The position numbers and the translations under genes were made by a program. From Melastoma dodecandrum (lineage: Eukaryota; Streptophyta; Magnoliopsida; Myrtales; Melastomataceae), in the NCBI GenBank assembly GCA_029817715.1, contig JARUPY010000395.1, positions 868,001 to 932,000 on the forward strand: DNA of 64,000 nt, read 5' to 3'. Shown piece by piece: positions 1-11,704 of this stretch. Every line of letters starts with the position of its first letter. Position 1 is the first letter of the stretch. The notes beneath the pieces are model-generated. The model searched no databases. It was not told where the DNA came from and saw only the letters and a list, made by a program, of their open reading frames with translations.

Positions 1-637
1 AAATGTGACTTTTAATTTTTCTGTTTTTGATTTGATATGTTAAATTATATAATATAAACCGAGCTTTCACCCATAAACATAATTTTTTCGGTCAGTTGAT
101 GAGGTTTCAACACGGTATCAAATATGCTACGAATTTGTTTTGTTAGATTGTTGGGCTTTACCTAGCGCTAGACCAAAGCTGTCGTAAAAGTTAAAGGGGC
201 AAAATCCATTTTATTATAGCAATGTCATTCCTGATGTTTCAACACGGCATCAGGATTGTTCGTCTTGAGGGTCATGTTAAACTATATAATATAATACAAA
301 CATTTATCTAGCAGTTTAACCCAGTTGGTACTATTTCAACAGAGCATCAGAGAACTCTTACTCAATCCTTTGCACAAGTAAAAATCCCAAAAATTGGCCA
401 ATAATCCCGTCTAGCCTAGAACCTAGGCCAACACCTAAATATGCGACAAATTTGTTTTGTTAGATTGTTGGTCTTTCCTAGCGCTAGACCAAAGCTGTCG
501 TAAAAGTTAAAGGGGCAAAATCCATTTTATTATGCCTCAACATTTTGATCAATGTCATTTCTGAAGTTTTTGACAATCTAGATAGAACGGATTTTGACAA
601 TCTGGATGCTTGCTCGAGAAGATAAAACCGAGATAAG

Positions 638-823
638 AAGGCTAAATCATGTTGCCACGATTGTTGGGTATGGGGAGCAAGTTAAAAAAATAAAGAAATC
701 GTACGAGAAAGAATTCGAGAAAAGGGATACGTCCAATTAGAGATGGGAACATCGTTATTCGGACTAGAACAATGGGCATGTCATGATAAGCTTTTGCTTT
801 CATTGAATCGTGATCAGTGGTGA
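638..823 (+). pseudogene. Remnant of a conserved short frame of unknown function
   Basis: The C-terminal half reads EKGYVQLEMGTSLFGLEQW and ends NRDQW then TGA at 821-823. The same ending occurs at 49793 and 62174 on the plus strand, and inverted near 39980. Against the open copy at 61944-62174 this copy has lost one base in a run of A near 685, so its N-terminal part (beginning RRLNHVATIVGY) is in another frame. No ATG is visible in the open frame, so it may be an internal exon. I do not recognise the family. Confidence 0.35.
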
Positions 824-3248
824 GACATTGCACTTTTTATCCTTCGTCCAATCATGATGGCATGAGGGATTGTGTGGTCCTTTGGTAAAATTATTTTTTT
901 AGCAAAATAAATTGTTTAAAACGATTAAAACATCATTTTGAAATATGATTTCGGAGAAAGCTTTTTCAAAAAAAAAAGAAATATATTCTACTTTTTAATT
1001 CATGAATTTATAAAGGTTACGTTTTTTTACTTTTATTTAGTTGAGATACTTTGTAATTATTTTTTTGGCAAAATTACGTTTGTAGCACTTTGGGCAAAAT
1101 TTTTGTTTTGTCAACTATTTTGCTATATGATTCTATCACTAGCTATGGGTCTCATAGCGAACCACGTTAGACTAAGTGCTGATGTGGAGTAAAATGAGTC
1201 TTATGTGGTTTGCTCCATTGGTGATATTACTTGGAATAAAAATGCAAAAAAAATACGATTAAAGTCCTAACTTTGAGCTAACTTTCTATTTTTTCAACTA
1301 CTCTTTTTATACTATTCACTCACTTTGGGCCCTCACCTAGGTTTATGTAAAGTTGTACAACCATTTGATATTGCAATTGCACCTTATGTTTATATAATTT
1401 AGGCAAAATAAACTCAATTTTTGTTTTCTGCTCAATTTCAGGGAGATTAATGTGTATGACTTGTAAAGTATGCGGACATCAAAGTCATAACAAACAGCAG
1501 GACTGCAAAAGCATAAGCAATCCTGGAGAAAGAACAACTCCGATTGGCCATTGATGACCTATAAACAATACAATGCCTCGAAAATCATGGCCAAAACTAA
1601 TTACCTTGAGGGGAAGGGGAAGGGCAACAAGAGGAAGGGCATATGTTTTGTTTGTGTCGTTGCCTAGGTGGTTCCGCGAAGCTTAGCTTCTATAACATAT
1701 GCTCGTTTTGTTGACCTTTTTGTCAATGATGCTTGTTGTTAGGACATTACCAAAAAGTTAGGAAGTCTATAACCAACCACAAAAAAAAAAAAACTATATT
1801 ATATATTCTTGTTATGAACAACACACAAAGATTCATCACGTACAGCGACAAATCCAAAAACATTTACAATAATGTCATTACTACCTAACAACCGAAAGAA
1901 TTGACGACTTAGGTTCCTCATACTCCAAGATGTTTGCACTGCAACCCTCCTTCCGTGGTTGCAAATTTACTTTTTCATTTTCCCAGGTGCTCCTAGTCAC
2001 AATTAATGCTGCTTTGATTCGATTTGGGCATTTGAAGAAGAACAATCCCGTTCCTATTAATCCTTGTTAACGAGTTTTTTATTTCTATTTGAGATCTCTA
2101 GTGGAGCAAACCACGTAGGACTACGTTTACTCCACTTTAGCACTTAGCCTTACGCCGTTCACTATGAAATGTGAGATATAAGCATATTGTTAGTGACAGA
2201 ATCTTAGTTACTACTTGGTTCACTACGTAATATAAACCAAAGTTAGGGATATAAACATATTCTTTGCCGTTCACTATGAAATGTTCACTCCCCCATGTAT
2301 CTAATTTTCGAAATGATGTATTCATCTTAGTTACTACTTGGTTTCTTGGGTATGGAGTTGATTTAGTTAAACGAAATATTTACGTTCTTCATAATTATTC
2401 CATTCTTGAGGAAATTATTTGATTAATTTTTTTTATGTATCCCTCGTATTTATGATGCCAAAATTCATCTTTTTACGAGAAAATTTGAAATTGGACAAAA
2501 ACTTGGTAAGAGGAACTTTGTTGATGTTCTCTTGTTGTCAAGTCGGGATTCCTGGCCGGCCAAAATTAGGCAGAAATAATTCAACTAACAGTAGTTATTT
2601 ATATGCAAATTCCATTCTCAATATTTATCGATTCATGTCGCAGTTGTATTAATCAAGTCTGCTGCTCCACGCACCACCCCCGCATTATTGATTGCAAAAT
2701 CATTCGGCTACCTTTTTATCTTCAAATCTTGCATCGTTGGAGATACTTACGAACAATGATTGTGGTGGTCTTGCTCTTGCTGGCCAAAGTTTTGTTCCTT
2801 CCTCGGGAGAACAATCAGAGCAGATGAAGTCATTTGTGATTGTTATTATCTTTGCGGAGAACTATTGATGTTGTTGTTGGAGCAGAATATTTGACCGTGG
2901 AGCTGCCCAACAGTTGAATATTAAGCTGCTTTTGGCCACCTTTGCTCGCTCTTAGGTTTTCGACAAGGCTTTTTCGGGTCGGTCGAAGTCATCAGATCCC
3001 TCCTTTTGGAGACAACATTGTGGTGGTTGTAATGGTTTTTAATCTAATGTCTATCCTAACATAAAAAGAAATTACATAAATATATATCTACTTTAGATTA
3101 TTGATTCTAATTAGTTGACAAATCAATGGGTTTTTCATAAGAGATTTGAGTCATTCTTGCATAAATAGATGGAAAACTATAGTTGAAATAATCTCCTCCT
3201 TAAAATTTTGCCCCAAATATTATTTCTTGGTTTTTTTTTTATAATTTT
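824..3248. other. Non-coding duplicated module, AT-rich
   Basis: No credible gene is visible. The part to about 2250 recurs inverted at 38590-39960 and directly at 49836-50640 and 56240-56760. The part at 2260-2950 recurs directly at 48180-48830 and inverted at 44000-44640. One frame in the latter part stays open in the copy at 48604-48792 (core GLALAGQSFVPASG) but is interrupted here, so it may be an old exon. A run of A lies at about 1780. Confidence 0.6.
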
Positions 3249-3384
3249 TCAACAATTAGTTCCTCCGGGTCCACCAAAGGCGATCAAGTATCCATAGTCA
3301 TCATTCTTTCCACAGTTGAGAGGGCTTAGACAGTTGATTCTCTGCAGCTTGTTGTCCTTGGCATCAAGGTGACTGGTGACAAAA
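3249..3384 (-). pseudogene. Neprosin (DUF239) last-exon fragment
   Basis: The minus-strand frame contains NCLSPLNCGKNDDYGYLIAF followed by GGPGGTNC and a stop. This matches the end of the neprosin gene at 25816-27449 (NNYGKTDDYGYLIAF and the same ending). A glycine-rich ending after a cysteine is usual at the C-terminus of neprosin-family proteins. No other neprosin exon precedes it here, so it is an orphan exon. Homologous orphans occur at 43553-43678, 49124-49255 and 51141-51245. Confidence 0.6.
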
Positions 3385-3737
3385 ATTAATTACACCGTGT
3401 GGACCCGCACGCACGTTGTCCCACCACTGAAATTAAATGAACGAATCACTTATTCAACCCCTAATTATTATTGAATAAATAAGGAGATAGTTTAAGTCGG
3501 GTGGTATCAATTAGTGTCTAAGAGACGGTCACAATATTTGCTCATGTCCCCCAAATCAAACCAACAAGTTCAATAGCATGAACTACAAAACATGCATCGT
3601 TTTCTTGATATAAAGTTCATTAAATTGATGTAAACAAAAGTATTACGAAAGAAGATACATAGGATAAGCCTTCTCGCGCTATGATTAGTTTAAAATATAA
3701 TTGCGTCACGTCTTATTATGAGTAGCGCGGATATAAC

Positions 3738-3950
3738 TCAATTCGTGCGATTAGACAAAATTTGGCCTAGCTGGAGATTTTGATCGTTGCTCACAGATGG
3801 AGATGGTTGATCTTTGTCATTCGCACGAAGAAATATAAGGCCATGTCCTTCTTCGTGTCGATTGGATTCAGTTGAGTCATCTAACTGATTTCGTAGCCTT
3901 GTCGAATCAAACCCATCACCTCGTACATAGTCAAACTCGTAGGTTTCCAC
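3738..3950 (-). CDS. Conserved hypothetical 70-aa frame, possible exon
   Basis: It begins METYEFDYVRGDGFDSTRL and is hydrophilic and acidic. It has no signal peptide or membrane segment. An almost identical frame lies at 42975-43187, on the same strand as and about 465 bp downstream of a Gnk2 gene, just as this one is about 475 bp downstream of the Gnk2 gene at 4425-4889. More decayed relatives lie at 7535-7724 and, on the minus strand, near 54760-54910 and 60310-60440. The start codon may be only an internal methionine, because homology runs upstream of it in the older copies. No family recognised. Confidence 0.35.
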   Translation of the reverse strand: METYEFDYVRGDGFDSTRLRNQLDDSTESNRHEEGHGLIFLRANDKDQPSPSVSNDQNLQLGQILSNRTN

Positions 3951-4424
3951 TTTGCATATAACCTTTAGTATTGATAATTCATTCGTTTATTTACATCCCC
4001 ATATCTGCATTTCATGAAATATGCATTACTTGAAATCGCTTAATAATATATTCTTAAGTGCTTTTGGAAATCAATATGCATTACTTGAAATCAATAACTG
4101 TAGATAAGACTCTCACAGTATTGGTTCAGGTCCTCCAAATCAAATCGTGAAGTTAAATATCAATGAATACAATAATTAAAATTAAATTTAAAGTGTTTCG
4201 CCTGATTCTAAACATTTGAGTTTGAATGATAGCCACATACCTGAAAATTATTATTAAATTTATTTGTTAAAGTACATCGAAGTCGAGGTTCCAACCAGGT
4301 ATCACATTAGGTCTTATTGTTTTAACCACAAGGGAGTCGAATGACCGGGGGGCATGGGACTCCCCCCTTATTGCAATGATATAACATACATCGTGCCCGG
4401 AAGCGACGGGAACCGTGCATTTTT

Positions 4425-4889
4425 TTACCAGATGGAGTCGAATTTGTACGACTCGTACCTTAGTCGGCAGTTGGTAGCCTTCACTTGAGCCCCTATCGCG
4501 CCGAGGCAAGTGTTGAGGTTGTACAGGGCTAAGATCAGACAATCACGGCAAGTCTTTGTATTTACCTGTCCGTTGCAGGCTCCGTGTGCCCAAAAGGGGA
4601 TAACATTTCCGTTTACACTGAAGGAATTCCAGATCATGTGGCTATACTGTTTGTCTGGAACTAAGTTGATCAAGGAAGCAGTTTGAGACATCTCTAGCGA
4701 AGAGTAGTCCGAATTCATTGTGTTGCTGCAGAGGTGTACAAGGATATCTTCGGCAGCCGATTCCCTTCGGCAAGCGAAAACCATTGCCAGGACGATCATA
4801 ACCTTCCTGAAGGGACGAGCCTCCATTTCTTCAATCGCAGGCCACTTTTGTTGGGTTTCCTCATCCTCGGCACAATATTGTTCCATCAT
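4425..4889 (-). CDS. Gnk2/DUF26-domain cysteine-rich secreted protein, copy 1
   Basis: This is a single-exon gene of 154 codons. The Gnk2 (stress-antifungal, DUF26) domain spans about residues 48-150. It has the diagnostic C-x8-C-x2-C motif (Cys105, Cys114, Cys117) plus Cys54, Cys128 and Cys141, the six-cysteine set of this fold. A hydrophobic signal segment covers about residues 29-40. The preferred start is Met22 (position 4826), just before the signal peptide, because the copy at 37714 has a stop at codon 16 of the longer version. The family includes ginkbilobin-2, a mannose-binding antifungal protein, and secreted or receptor-kinase CRK ectodomains. Of the three mannose-contacting residues described for ginkbilobin-2 (Asn, Arg, Glu), the Glu of YESYKF is kept, the Arg position is Gln (GAQV), and the Asn is shifted by one. 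Lectin activity is therefore uncertain. A TATA-like ACTATAT lies about 85 bp upstream of Met22. Confidence 0.8.
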   Translation of the reverse strand: MMEQYCAEDEETQQKWPAIEEMEARPFRKVMIVLAMVFACRRESAAEDILVHLCSNTMNSDYSSLEMSQTASLINLVPDKQYSHMIWNSFSVNGNVIPFWAHGACNGQVNTKTCRDCLILALYNLNTCLGAIGAQVKATNCRLRYESYKFDSIW

Positions 4890-5400
4890 TATATACTAAA
4901 TAAACAACCGATATAGTCGAGAGCTGAATAGGTTATGCCATCGCTGGCAAATGTTTTCTAGACTTACATTCGTAATTATCAATGTCAACATTCTTAACAT
5001 CTGCTCGGCAAGAACTGGTGGAAATGAAATGCCCGACGCCATTTTTAAAATAAACTTACGAATTGATCCACTGAGTACTTGTCGATGCCAGTTAACTTGT
5101 GACACCGACGTTATATATTTGTTCTAAGGACAATTACAACGGCCTGCTAGCAGATGGAATATGTGCCAGCTTCTCGATTACTCAGTCTATAGTTGACAAT
5201 CATACACTGGTAGTACATACAATTGCATCGGCCAGCATATTGTGGTTTGGATCAAGACATTCAGTCTGGCGCTGGTCGGACGTGAACAAAGTGAGGAATA
5301 AAGATGTCCTGCGTCCTTATTTAAGTAATATTACAGAGAAAAACCAGCGTCGCTGTCTGGATATACAGGTTATTAAATTGATGTAAACAAAAGTATAGTG
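4890..5400 (-). promoter_or_regulatory. Conserved upstream module of the Gnk2 gene
   Basis: About 500 bp upstream of the gene recurs in front of the copies at 37714 (partly) and 42046, and in the coding-sequence-less units at 22440, 31930, 54080 and 59630. Close to the gene it carries TATA-like ACTATATCGG. Further up, the minus strand has a decayed frame reading LDPNHNMLADAIV, which is LDPNQNKLAEAIV near 22475. That may be an old exon of an upstream gene rather than promoter sequence. Confidence 0.4.
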
Positions 5401-5591
5401 AAAGAAGATGCTTTACGCCTTCTTTCTTATTAGTTTAAAATATAAGTCGTGAAGCATGTGTTATAAGTATGGCGAATATAACTCAGTTCGTGCGATTAGA
5501 CAAAAATTCAGCCTAGCTGGAGCTTTTGGTCATTGGTCACGCAGCTCACAGCTGGAGATGATTGATCTTTGTTATTCACACAAAGGAATAC

Positions 5592-7529
5592 TGTTGGAAA
5601 GTTTATGTACACTAAGAGGGAGTGAATTAGTGATTTTAACTTTTTCGCCCTTTCTCAGTGCAAACGGAAGCGTACTGTGTCACAGCAGAGCGTTCCTTAG
5701 ATTATGAGATCTGTGTCATTGTAACCGTTACGATTTGATCGAGTAGGTTTTCATACGAGTGTTTGCGCGATCGTAAAGGACACAATAGTTTATAGTGGTT
5801 CGGCCTTAATCGACCTACGTTCACTTTCCACCGTAGAGGTGATTCCATTATATAAATATAGTGGGTGCAAATGAACCTTTTGCACTAGGCTTTGAGTATC
5901 TCAATAAGTGAGATTTCAAATCCTTTACAAAAGAAGATCACTCCTGGGTAACGATCAGCTCCTCACACAGTGGATGTCTTCGCATTTTCAGCAGAATGAT
6001 GCTCACACTCAGCAGTTGATTGCTCAAAGGATTTCCACCCAGCAAGTTGTCGCTTAGGCGTAAGCCTGTCTTTCAAAGCGCAAAAACAACGTTGTGTTAA
6101 AGTATAAATCCTCGCAAATAATTCCTTACAGTGATGGAACGGCTTCTCTATGAGCAGCCCGTTTCTGGTTCATAGTAGAGGAATGCTGCAGCACTTAATA
6201 GCTCAGCAGAGGATTTCCACACAGCTTTATCTCTTCTCAAGATGAGCCTGTAAGTACTCAAGAGACAACCACAAAGAGTCATAGAACAACAGAGATAAAA
6301 CAGGGATTGGTTCCTAACATAGCGGAACCTGACTTCTCACATAGCGAAGTCGGGATATCCGTCCTACACTCAGTTCAGACGTGTACGGTTACCACAGCCG
6401 TGACTCACTGCACTACACACCCAGTGCCTAGAGTGGAATTTTCAGCTCCGGCAGCTTCCACGCAACCTGCTCTACTGTCCCTCTGTATCAGGAGGTCAAG
6501 ACTTCTACGCAGTACCCCTGTGCTCGGGAGGACCTCTTTTCACTCCCGTGGCGTTCCCAACTCTTACTCTACCCTATAAGCACAAGACTTCTAGGGCACA
6601 CCCGCAAGTGCGTGTCTAACTGCTCAAACTCCGTAGGTTCGAGACTTCTCTCTGAAAAGACACGACAAAAACGGCTTCTTGCCGATGGGTCAGCAACTGG
6701 TTACTGCAATTAGAACAGGTAGTCACTTAGCTTCCCTCAGACGATTCGCCAGCCGCTCGTTGAACGTACCGAGGACACTCAGTCTCTCTCACGACGACCA
6801 AGGTGGCACACAACCCTTGGCACTCCCACACGCAAATTGCGAGAGGTAAGAACCAGGCGATCACTTCGCACCTTCCGTTCTCCGCCGAACACACAGCTCA
6901 TCACACAGCTTCTCAAAGTTTCAAACATATCACACAGGCTTTGGACGACCACACAGACCACACAGATTCGTTGTAGGGTATATGAATGTCATTTGGTTTT
7001 AATGGGGAATGAATCGGATAATTCGTTTCCCAAATATCAGGTTTCAGTAAGCTGTAATCAGGATCAGCGGACAACTGCTCAACGGTCACAACGACCAAGA
7101 AGGAAGGAAATATTTATCTGCTTTCCTAATTCGTATGATTTAATTCAATCATTATCATAATGCTATCTGATTGTTGTTTCAATCATTAGCCACGACAGAA
7201 CCGGAATAACTATATTACTTAATGACCGTTGAGATAAGATAGGAAATAATATATTGTTATAATTAGATATTTTATTTTCAAATCTCTCTCAAACATTTCT
7301 ATATAATACCCACAGGTGATTATCTGAATAAGATAATATAATTAATTATTAAATATGATAAAATCACAACAATCAAGTTGAAATAATAATTATTCGTTTA
7401 TTTTGGTAATTGTAGCGTAGTAATGCAGTACAACTTTGTCGTAGTGTAGCAACACACTTCTCAAGCGTAGCGACACACTTCTCAAGCGCTACATCAATGC
7501 ATTTCTCATCATCAAAACTGAGGTCAACA
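5592..7529 (-). mobile_element. Solo LTR, Ty1-copia (Sirevirus-like)
   Basis: It begins TGTTGG and ends TCAACA, the usual copia terminal inverted repeat. It is flanked by AATAC (5587-5591) and AACAC (7530-7534), a target-site duplication with one mismatch. Its first 45 bases resemble the LTR at 11710 (both have CACTAAGAGGG then GTGAATTAGTG or GTTGAATTAGTG). Read from the other end it has TTTTGATGATGA like that LTR. It splits a sequence that is continuous elsewhere (the frame at 42975-43187). No internal retroelement sequence remains, so it is a solo LTR of about 1.94 kb. A broken part of the same LTR survives at 37145-37500. Confidence 0.75.
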
Positions 7530-7534
7530 AACAC

Positions 7535-7724
7535 AATGCCGTGTCGTTCTTCGTGTTGAGTGGTCTAGCCAATTCCATAGTCTTTTCAAATCAAACCAGT
7601 CACCTGATATGTAGTCGGACACGTAGGTTTCCAATCTGCTCCGGCCATCCGGTTTCGTAATCCTCACCCAGTGGATGTAGTTGGTTGAGAGTAACAAGTC
7701 TAATGTTCTTTCTATTGAGATCAA
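7535..7724 (-). pseudogene. Decayed relative of the 70-aa conserved frame, split by a solo LTR
   Basis: The minus-strand frame includes NYIHWVRITKPDG then LETYVSDYISGDWFDLKRLW, matching VETYEFDYVRGDGFDSTRL of the intact-looking copies. The rest of the frame continues on the other side of the solo LTR, at about 5456-5591. The N-terminal part shows that the family extends upstream of the methionine used at 3950 and 42975. Disrupted and not expected to be functional. Confidence 0.45.
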
Positions 7725-7911
7725 AATGACGCAGTTTTATTGTTGATTACTCAGCAAGACTCATTTGGCAGAATACAATCGACTGCTGTGGATATGAGTT
7801 AAGATGAAGCCAGAGGTTATCGTTTGATGAGGATGCCCGAAAATGCAAGTTCCTTGACGCGAAGTTATTCAGTTGGAGAATATGGGCATATTCCATCAGA
7901 GCGTATTCTCT

Positions 7912-8271
7912 TCACATGAGATTGTTATAATCCACGATGAAAATGACGAGGAAGATCAGTAAACAAAAATAAATCCAATCATTTAAGGATCCTGAACTCA
8001 GCCGCCACGGCACCTCTGGAAGATCCTGCCTGCACAGCCGGCTCGTTTTCTGGAGGAACAGGACCAGCATGAGAAGTATGATCACAAGGAAGCATAGACA
8101 GCACAGCATGAGGAGGATCGATGACACAGGACCCTCCTCGCCTCCCTCCTCTCCTTCCTCGTCTTCATCTCCTCCCCCCGTTAGCCCCTCGAGGATCTCC
8201 ACGAAGAAGCTGAGGTACGACACGATGCTGGGACCGTACTTGAATGAAGGCCCCTCATCATTTCCCACCAT
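7912..8271 (-). CDS. Hypothetical small membrane protein with an acidic linker
   Basis: A 119-residue frame. It starts MVGNDEGPSFKYGPSIVSYL, followed by a Gly/Glu/Asp-rich stretch (residues about 31-47), a strong hydrophobic helix (about 51-74), a short basic-cysteine stretch (KTSRLCRQD) and a second hydrophobic helix near the C-terminus (DWIYFCLLIFLVIFIVDY). The layout suggests two membrane segments. The right-arm copy (36899-37192) keeps the first 35 residues, then is rearranged and runs into LTR sequence. No family recognised. It could be an exon of a longer gene, since the homologous frame is open upstream in the right arm. Confidence 0.4.
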   Translation of the reverse strand: MVGNDEGPSFKYGPSIVSYLSFFVEILEGLTGGGDEDEEGEEGGEEGPVSSILLMLCCLCFLVIILLMLVLFLQKTSRLCRQDLPEVPWRLSSGSLNDWIYFCLLIFLVIFIVDYNNLM

Positions 8272-8548
8272 CTCTCCTTTCCTTGCCTGTTACATCACAA
8301 GAACAAATCCCTTGCTACTCCAAGGACATATAAAGAAACGGATTCGCATCGCTAATCAAACGCGATTAAGTCTGGGATTAGTTGAACCATTTGCAACGAC
8401 TATGGATTGGATCATATATAAAATAATATTCATGTTGTTTATATGGAATTAAGACTTGAGAGTAAGGGACAATGACTAACCTCCACCAACTCTTCTTCCC
8501 ACCCCAACATGAAACATTAAAAATGTCCGAATTGACAAGAGTTCTCAC

Positions 8549-8641
8549 CAATACAAGGCTTAGAACTTGATAATGAATGTCATCGATCCCTTGCTCTCGC
8601 GTTGTACAGTTAGAGGGCATACGTACAAAAACTGAAGAACC
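8549..8641 (-). pseudogene. Possible 31-codon exon of an unknown gene, acceptor lost
   Basis: The frame reads GSSVFVRMPSNCTTREQGID and continues for 11 residues to a donor GTGAG. In the right arm the same 31 codons (36616-36708) are bounded by CAG at the front and GTGAGA at the back, exactly in frame, as expected for an internal exon. Here the front boundary is ATG instead of CAG, so the splice acceptor is lost. No family recognised. Confidence 0.35.
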
Positions 8642-8659
8642 CATTACATAACAGATCAC

Positions 8660-9320
8660 CGGAAGTAAAATAAATTAACTCTGTAACTTTCACGTCGTCT
8701 TATCATAATATCGATAAACATAGTCTGGTGACCCTGATTTCGACGAATGATTTAACAATTCATAGTGATTTTGACAAAGGAAACTTCATGCCCAGTTGCT
8801 TAAACAGGCAAAAAACTAGAATACAATATCAGCATCCAGTGGCATAAAGCTCTCTCTCCATCAAATCGAGTAAATAAGATGAGGACTGAGGAAGTACATA
8901 TATTAGTACATGATAAAGTAAACACACTAGCACTCCCGAAAGGATTCATCATTTTCAAACACAGATATGGAGCAAAAGGCACGCTCCTACGTGATTTACG
9001 AAAAGTCAGCCGATGTCATTAGGGCCCTAGGTATTTTGATACAAATTAAGTAATATATCTCCTCGACTATCGAATCTGCCAAGCTTCCTGACCGTACAGT
9101 TTGGATCCAATCATGAGGTCGGGCTGTAGCGAAGGTGCTGCTCATAGAAGTCGATGTAATTTTCAAAAGGAAGTATGTTGAATCATTTAAACCACAAGCA
9201 AAGTCAATGTAGTGACGGTATAACTTCAGCTTAGGTCAAGGTGGTTGGACACTAGACGAGGTAGTTCGCCTTGAGAAAGTTGTTGCACACCATGACCTCC
9301 TTTCCATCCGAAAGATTGGA
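8660..9320 (-). other. Conserved flank of the unknown gene, no clear gene
   Basis: It is highly similar to 35930-36600 in reverse complement. The segment 8800-8982 stays open in both arms (60 codons, beginning MPFAPYLCLKMMNPFGSA). A second frame near 9000-9170, containing WIQTVRSGSLADSIVEEI in the right arm, is also open. These may be exons of the same unknown gene, but no splice structure could be fixed. Confidence 0.3.
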
Positions 9321-9629
9321 TTAAGAATTTTAATTCGGGATTTATAGCAACTTTAGAAAGTATCTTACAATCCTATATTAATGATTGACCCTCTTTAATT
9401 ATTATTTTTAAAATTATTTAAAATTTACCTTAAATTAAAAATATTTTTTTATTTTAAAATCAAATATGAAATTTGAATATTCTAGGGGAATGCGGCACCC
9501 AATCAAGAATAATTGTGCGTTACATAGACTATGATATATTAACTATCAATATATTCCATAGGCAAAGTGCAGCTCTTTCTCTGTAACGGAAAGATTTGAT
9601 TATAACTATCAATATACCACTAAGCAATC
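9321..9629. repeat. AT-rich repeat unit (about 1.4-kb periodic module)
   Basis: The phrase CCCAATCAAGAATAATTGT occurs at about 9500 and again at about 10873, with similar flanks, spaced about 1.37 kb. The right arm has the same module about three times (near 33100, 34495, and a decayed one to 35660). No genes are seen here apart from the short frame at 9630-9797. Confidence 0.55.
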
Positions 9630-9797
9630 TCACCCGGCAGGAGAAGGTGGAATGTCCGGAGAAAGGCGCCGGAGAAACTTTCTCCATTCCTTCAATTGTT
9701 CGTCAAACTTCTTCAACTCCATCTGCACCTCCTCAATCACACACCTCATGTGGTCGGTGTCTTCAACGACGTCTGCAAATACCTCATTATATCCGAA
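9630..9797 (-). pseudogene. Possible coiled-coil exon of unknown gene
   Basis: A charged frame of 55 codons containing DVVEDTDHMRCVIEEVQMEL and KKFDEQLKEWRKFLRRLSPD. The spacing of hydrophobic residues suggests a helix or coiled coil. The right-arm copy (34207-34395) differs at few residues and runs seven residues further. It sits inside otherwise non-coding AT-rich DNA and no ATG is available at its start, so it is either an internal exon or captured gene sequence in a repeat. No family recognised. Confidence 0.35.
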
Positions 9798-11704
9798 TTA
9801 TCTAGTTCTCATCTGTAATTGAAAGTATCCTTTCCTCCCCAATTTCTTTCAAATTTGTAGTTATGATATATTAACTTAATATATTATTTATTTTCATCTT
9901 TTAAAGTTGTTAAATTAAACTTTTTTATATTTTTTTTTACAAAAATGATTGAATTTGAGAATATGGCACAAGTGATATATTATATTTTAGCAAAAATTAT
10001 ATAATTTTAATTTTAGTGAGCCACTTTATTCTTCGCTTTGAATTCAACTATTATTAATCAGGTTTCTTTCAAAATTACAATGATATATTAACTCATTATA
10101 TTATTTTTTATCTTTAAAAAATTGTTAAAATTATTGAATTAATTGAGAATATGATATGTGAGTGAAGTCATATACTATCTAAAATTATATTTGCATTTTT
10201 TTTATTTGGTTAAATATTGGGATTAAGTTGTCCGCTTAAAATACTTTTGTTTTATTCTTCATCGATTATTAACTGTATAATCATCCAAAAGATATCGAGG
10301 ATAAATTTGACAAATTCTAAAATATTTCTATACAATATTTTTGGAAAAAATATTTTTTTAGTATCTTTCTTCTATATCAATTTTATCGGATATTACTTTG
10401 AAATTGACAATATGTTGGGAAGATATGTTATTTTAAAATTTTTGAGTTAATTTTTAACGATTTTTCAACTTTATTTTACTGTAATTTTAAAGATGGATTT
10501 GTAAAGAAAAATGAAAGTTATAAATATTTTTGCATAAATTTTATTTATTTATTTATTGTTGTTGTTGTTATTATTATTTGAATTCAAAAGTTTAGTGAAT
10601 GGTTGGTATTTGAAATCATTAAAAATTTTTACATTCAAAAGTATGTGAATGATTGGATTAAGAATTTTAATTCGGGATTTATAGCAGGTTTAGAAAGTAT
10701 CTTACAAATAAAATCCCAAATTATTGATTGACTCTCTTTAATTATTATTTTTAAAATTATTTAAAATTTTACCTTAAATTAAAAATATATTTTTTATTTT
10801 AAAATCAAATATGAAAATTGAAAATTTTCATTTTTTAGTATAACAATTTAAAAATTTTATCGAAATGCGGCGCCCAATCAAGAATAATTGTACATTACAT
10901 CGACTATGGTACGGGCCTAAGATCGGATCTTAAGGCCCAATACAATTCGGGCAGCCGTCGAATGCCGATGCGGTCACCCAACATTCCATCTCCTCTGAAC
11001 CTTGGACAGGTCTAGAAAGCCTCACATGGTTGGTGACAAGAGCAAATCAAAATGATAACTCATCAGACATTTAATGCTATGCATTTTCTCCAACGAATGT
11101 CATACTCCAATAACAAATCAAAACATATAATTATGTGATCACATTACACGACACTCAATAACTCGAATCACGTGTTTTCTCCAAACAATTGCCGTATGAA
11201 GCCTTTAAATTTAGATGGGCGATGGATAACCTTGTTGGCCTAGGACAGTAAGAGTGTAGGGAATCCAATCAGAGAAATAGAGAGAGGCAAGTTGTTGATA
11301 GGGTGGTGGTGGTGGTGTCATCGTCGCCGCCGCCCCCCAACAAGTATGCCATGTGCAATTGAATTTTTTGTGTGACGGCCAAAATCAAAGGGAAGAAACA
11401 TTGATCACATAAGGATAGAGTTGGTAGGAGAAGAAGATTGGGGGGAGGGGGGACTCAAAAGAGAAAACTCAATCTTGGGTAGTTGGGGAATGTCCGAATC
11501 CTATGAATAGGATTCACATGATACAAATACTTCTACCCTAGACCCAAAAGAATCCTTTAGTAAGGTTGTACATTCACACAAACACACACTCACTGTTTAT
11601 CTTTCTGGTAGGCCATCCTCTCCAGATCATGTAGGTTGTGTGTTTTCGATGCCCCATAAAAGTATTTGCTTCGGTGGATTCACGAAAAGGGCTAGGATAC
11701 ACGA
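9798..11704. other. AT-rich non-coding stretch
   Basis: 9800-10905 is AT-rich DNA with simple repeats, for example GTT/ATT runs at 10555-10580, and matches 33080-34200 inverted. 10906-11704 matches 32340-33080 inverted and includes a GGTGGTGGTGGTG run near 11305. No gene with convincing structure is seen. Confidence 0.6.

Noticed and set aside
5099..5386. Plus-strand frame (LADGICASFSITQ) repeated at 54259 and 59808
   Set aside because: The opposite strand is collinear with the Gnk2 gene and carries the frame LDPNxNxLAxAIV. The plus frame is likely a shadow.
6307..6579. 90-codon frame inside the solo LTR
   Set aside because: Lies wholly within the LTR, has no homologue as a protein, and its right-arm copy is truncated.
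9596..9805. Plus-strand frame conserved with minus 34208-34408
   Set aside because: Antisense to the charged coiled-coil-like frame, whose composition looks more like protein.
10217..10450. 77-codon frame conserved with minus 33538-33771
   Set aside because: AT-rich composition (Ile/Phe/Tyr/Asn/Lys) inside a non-coding repeat. Conservation is explained by the arm duplication.
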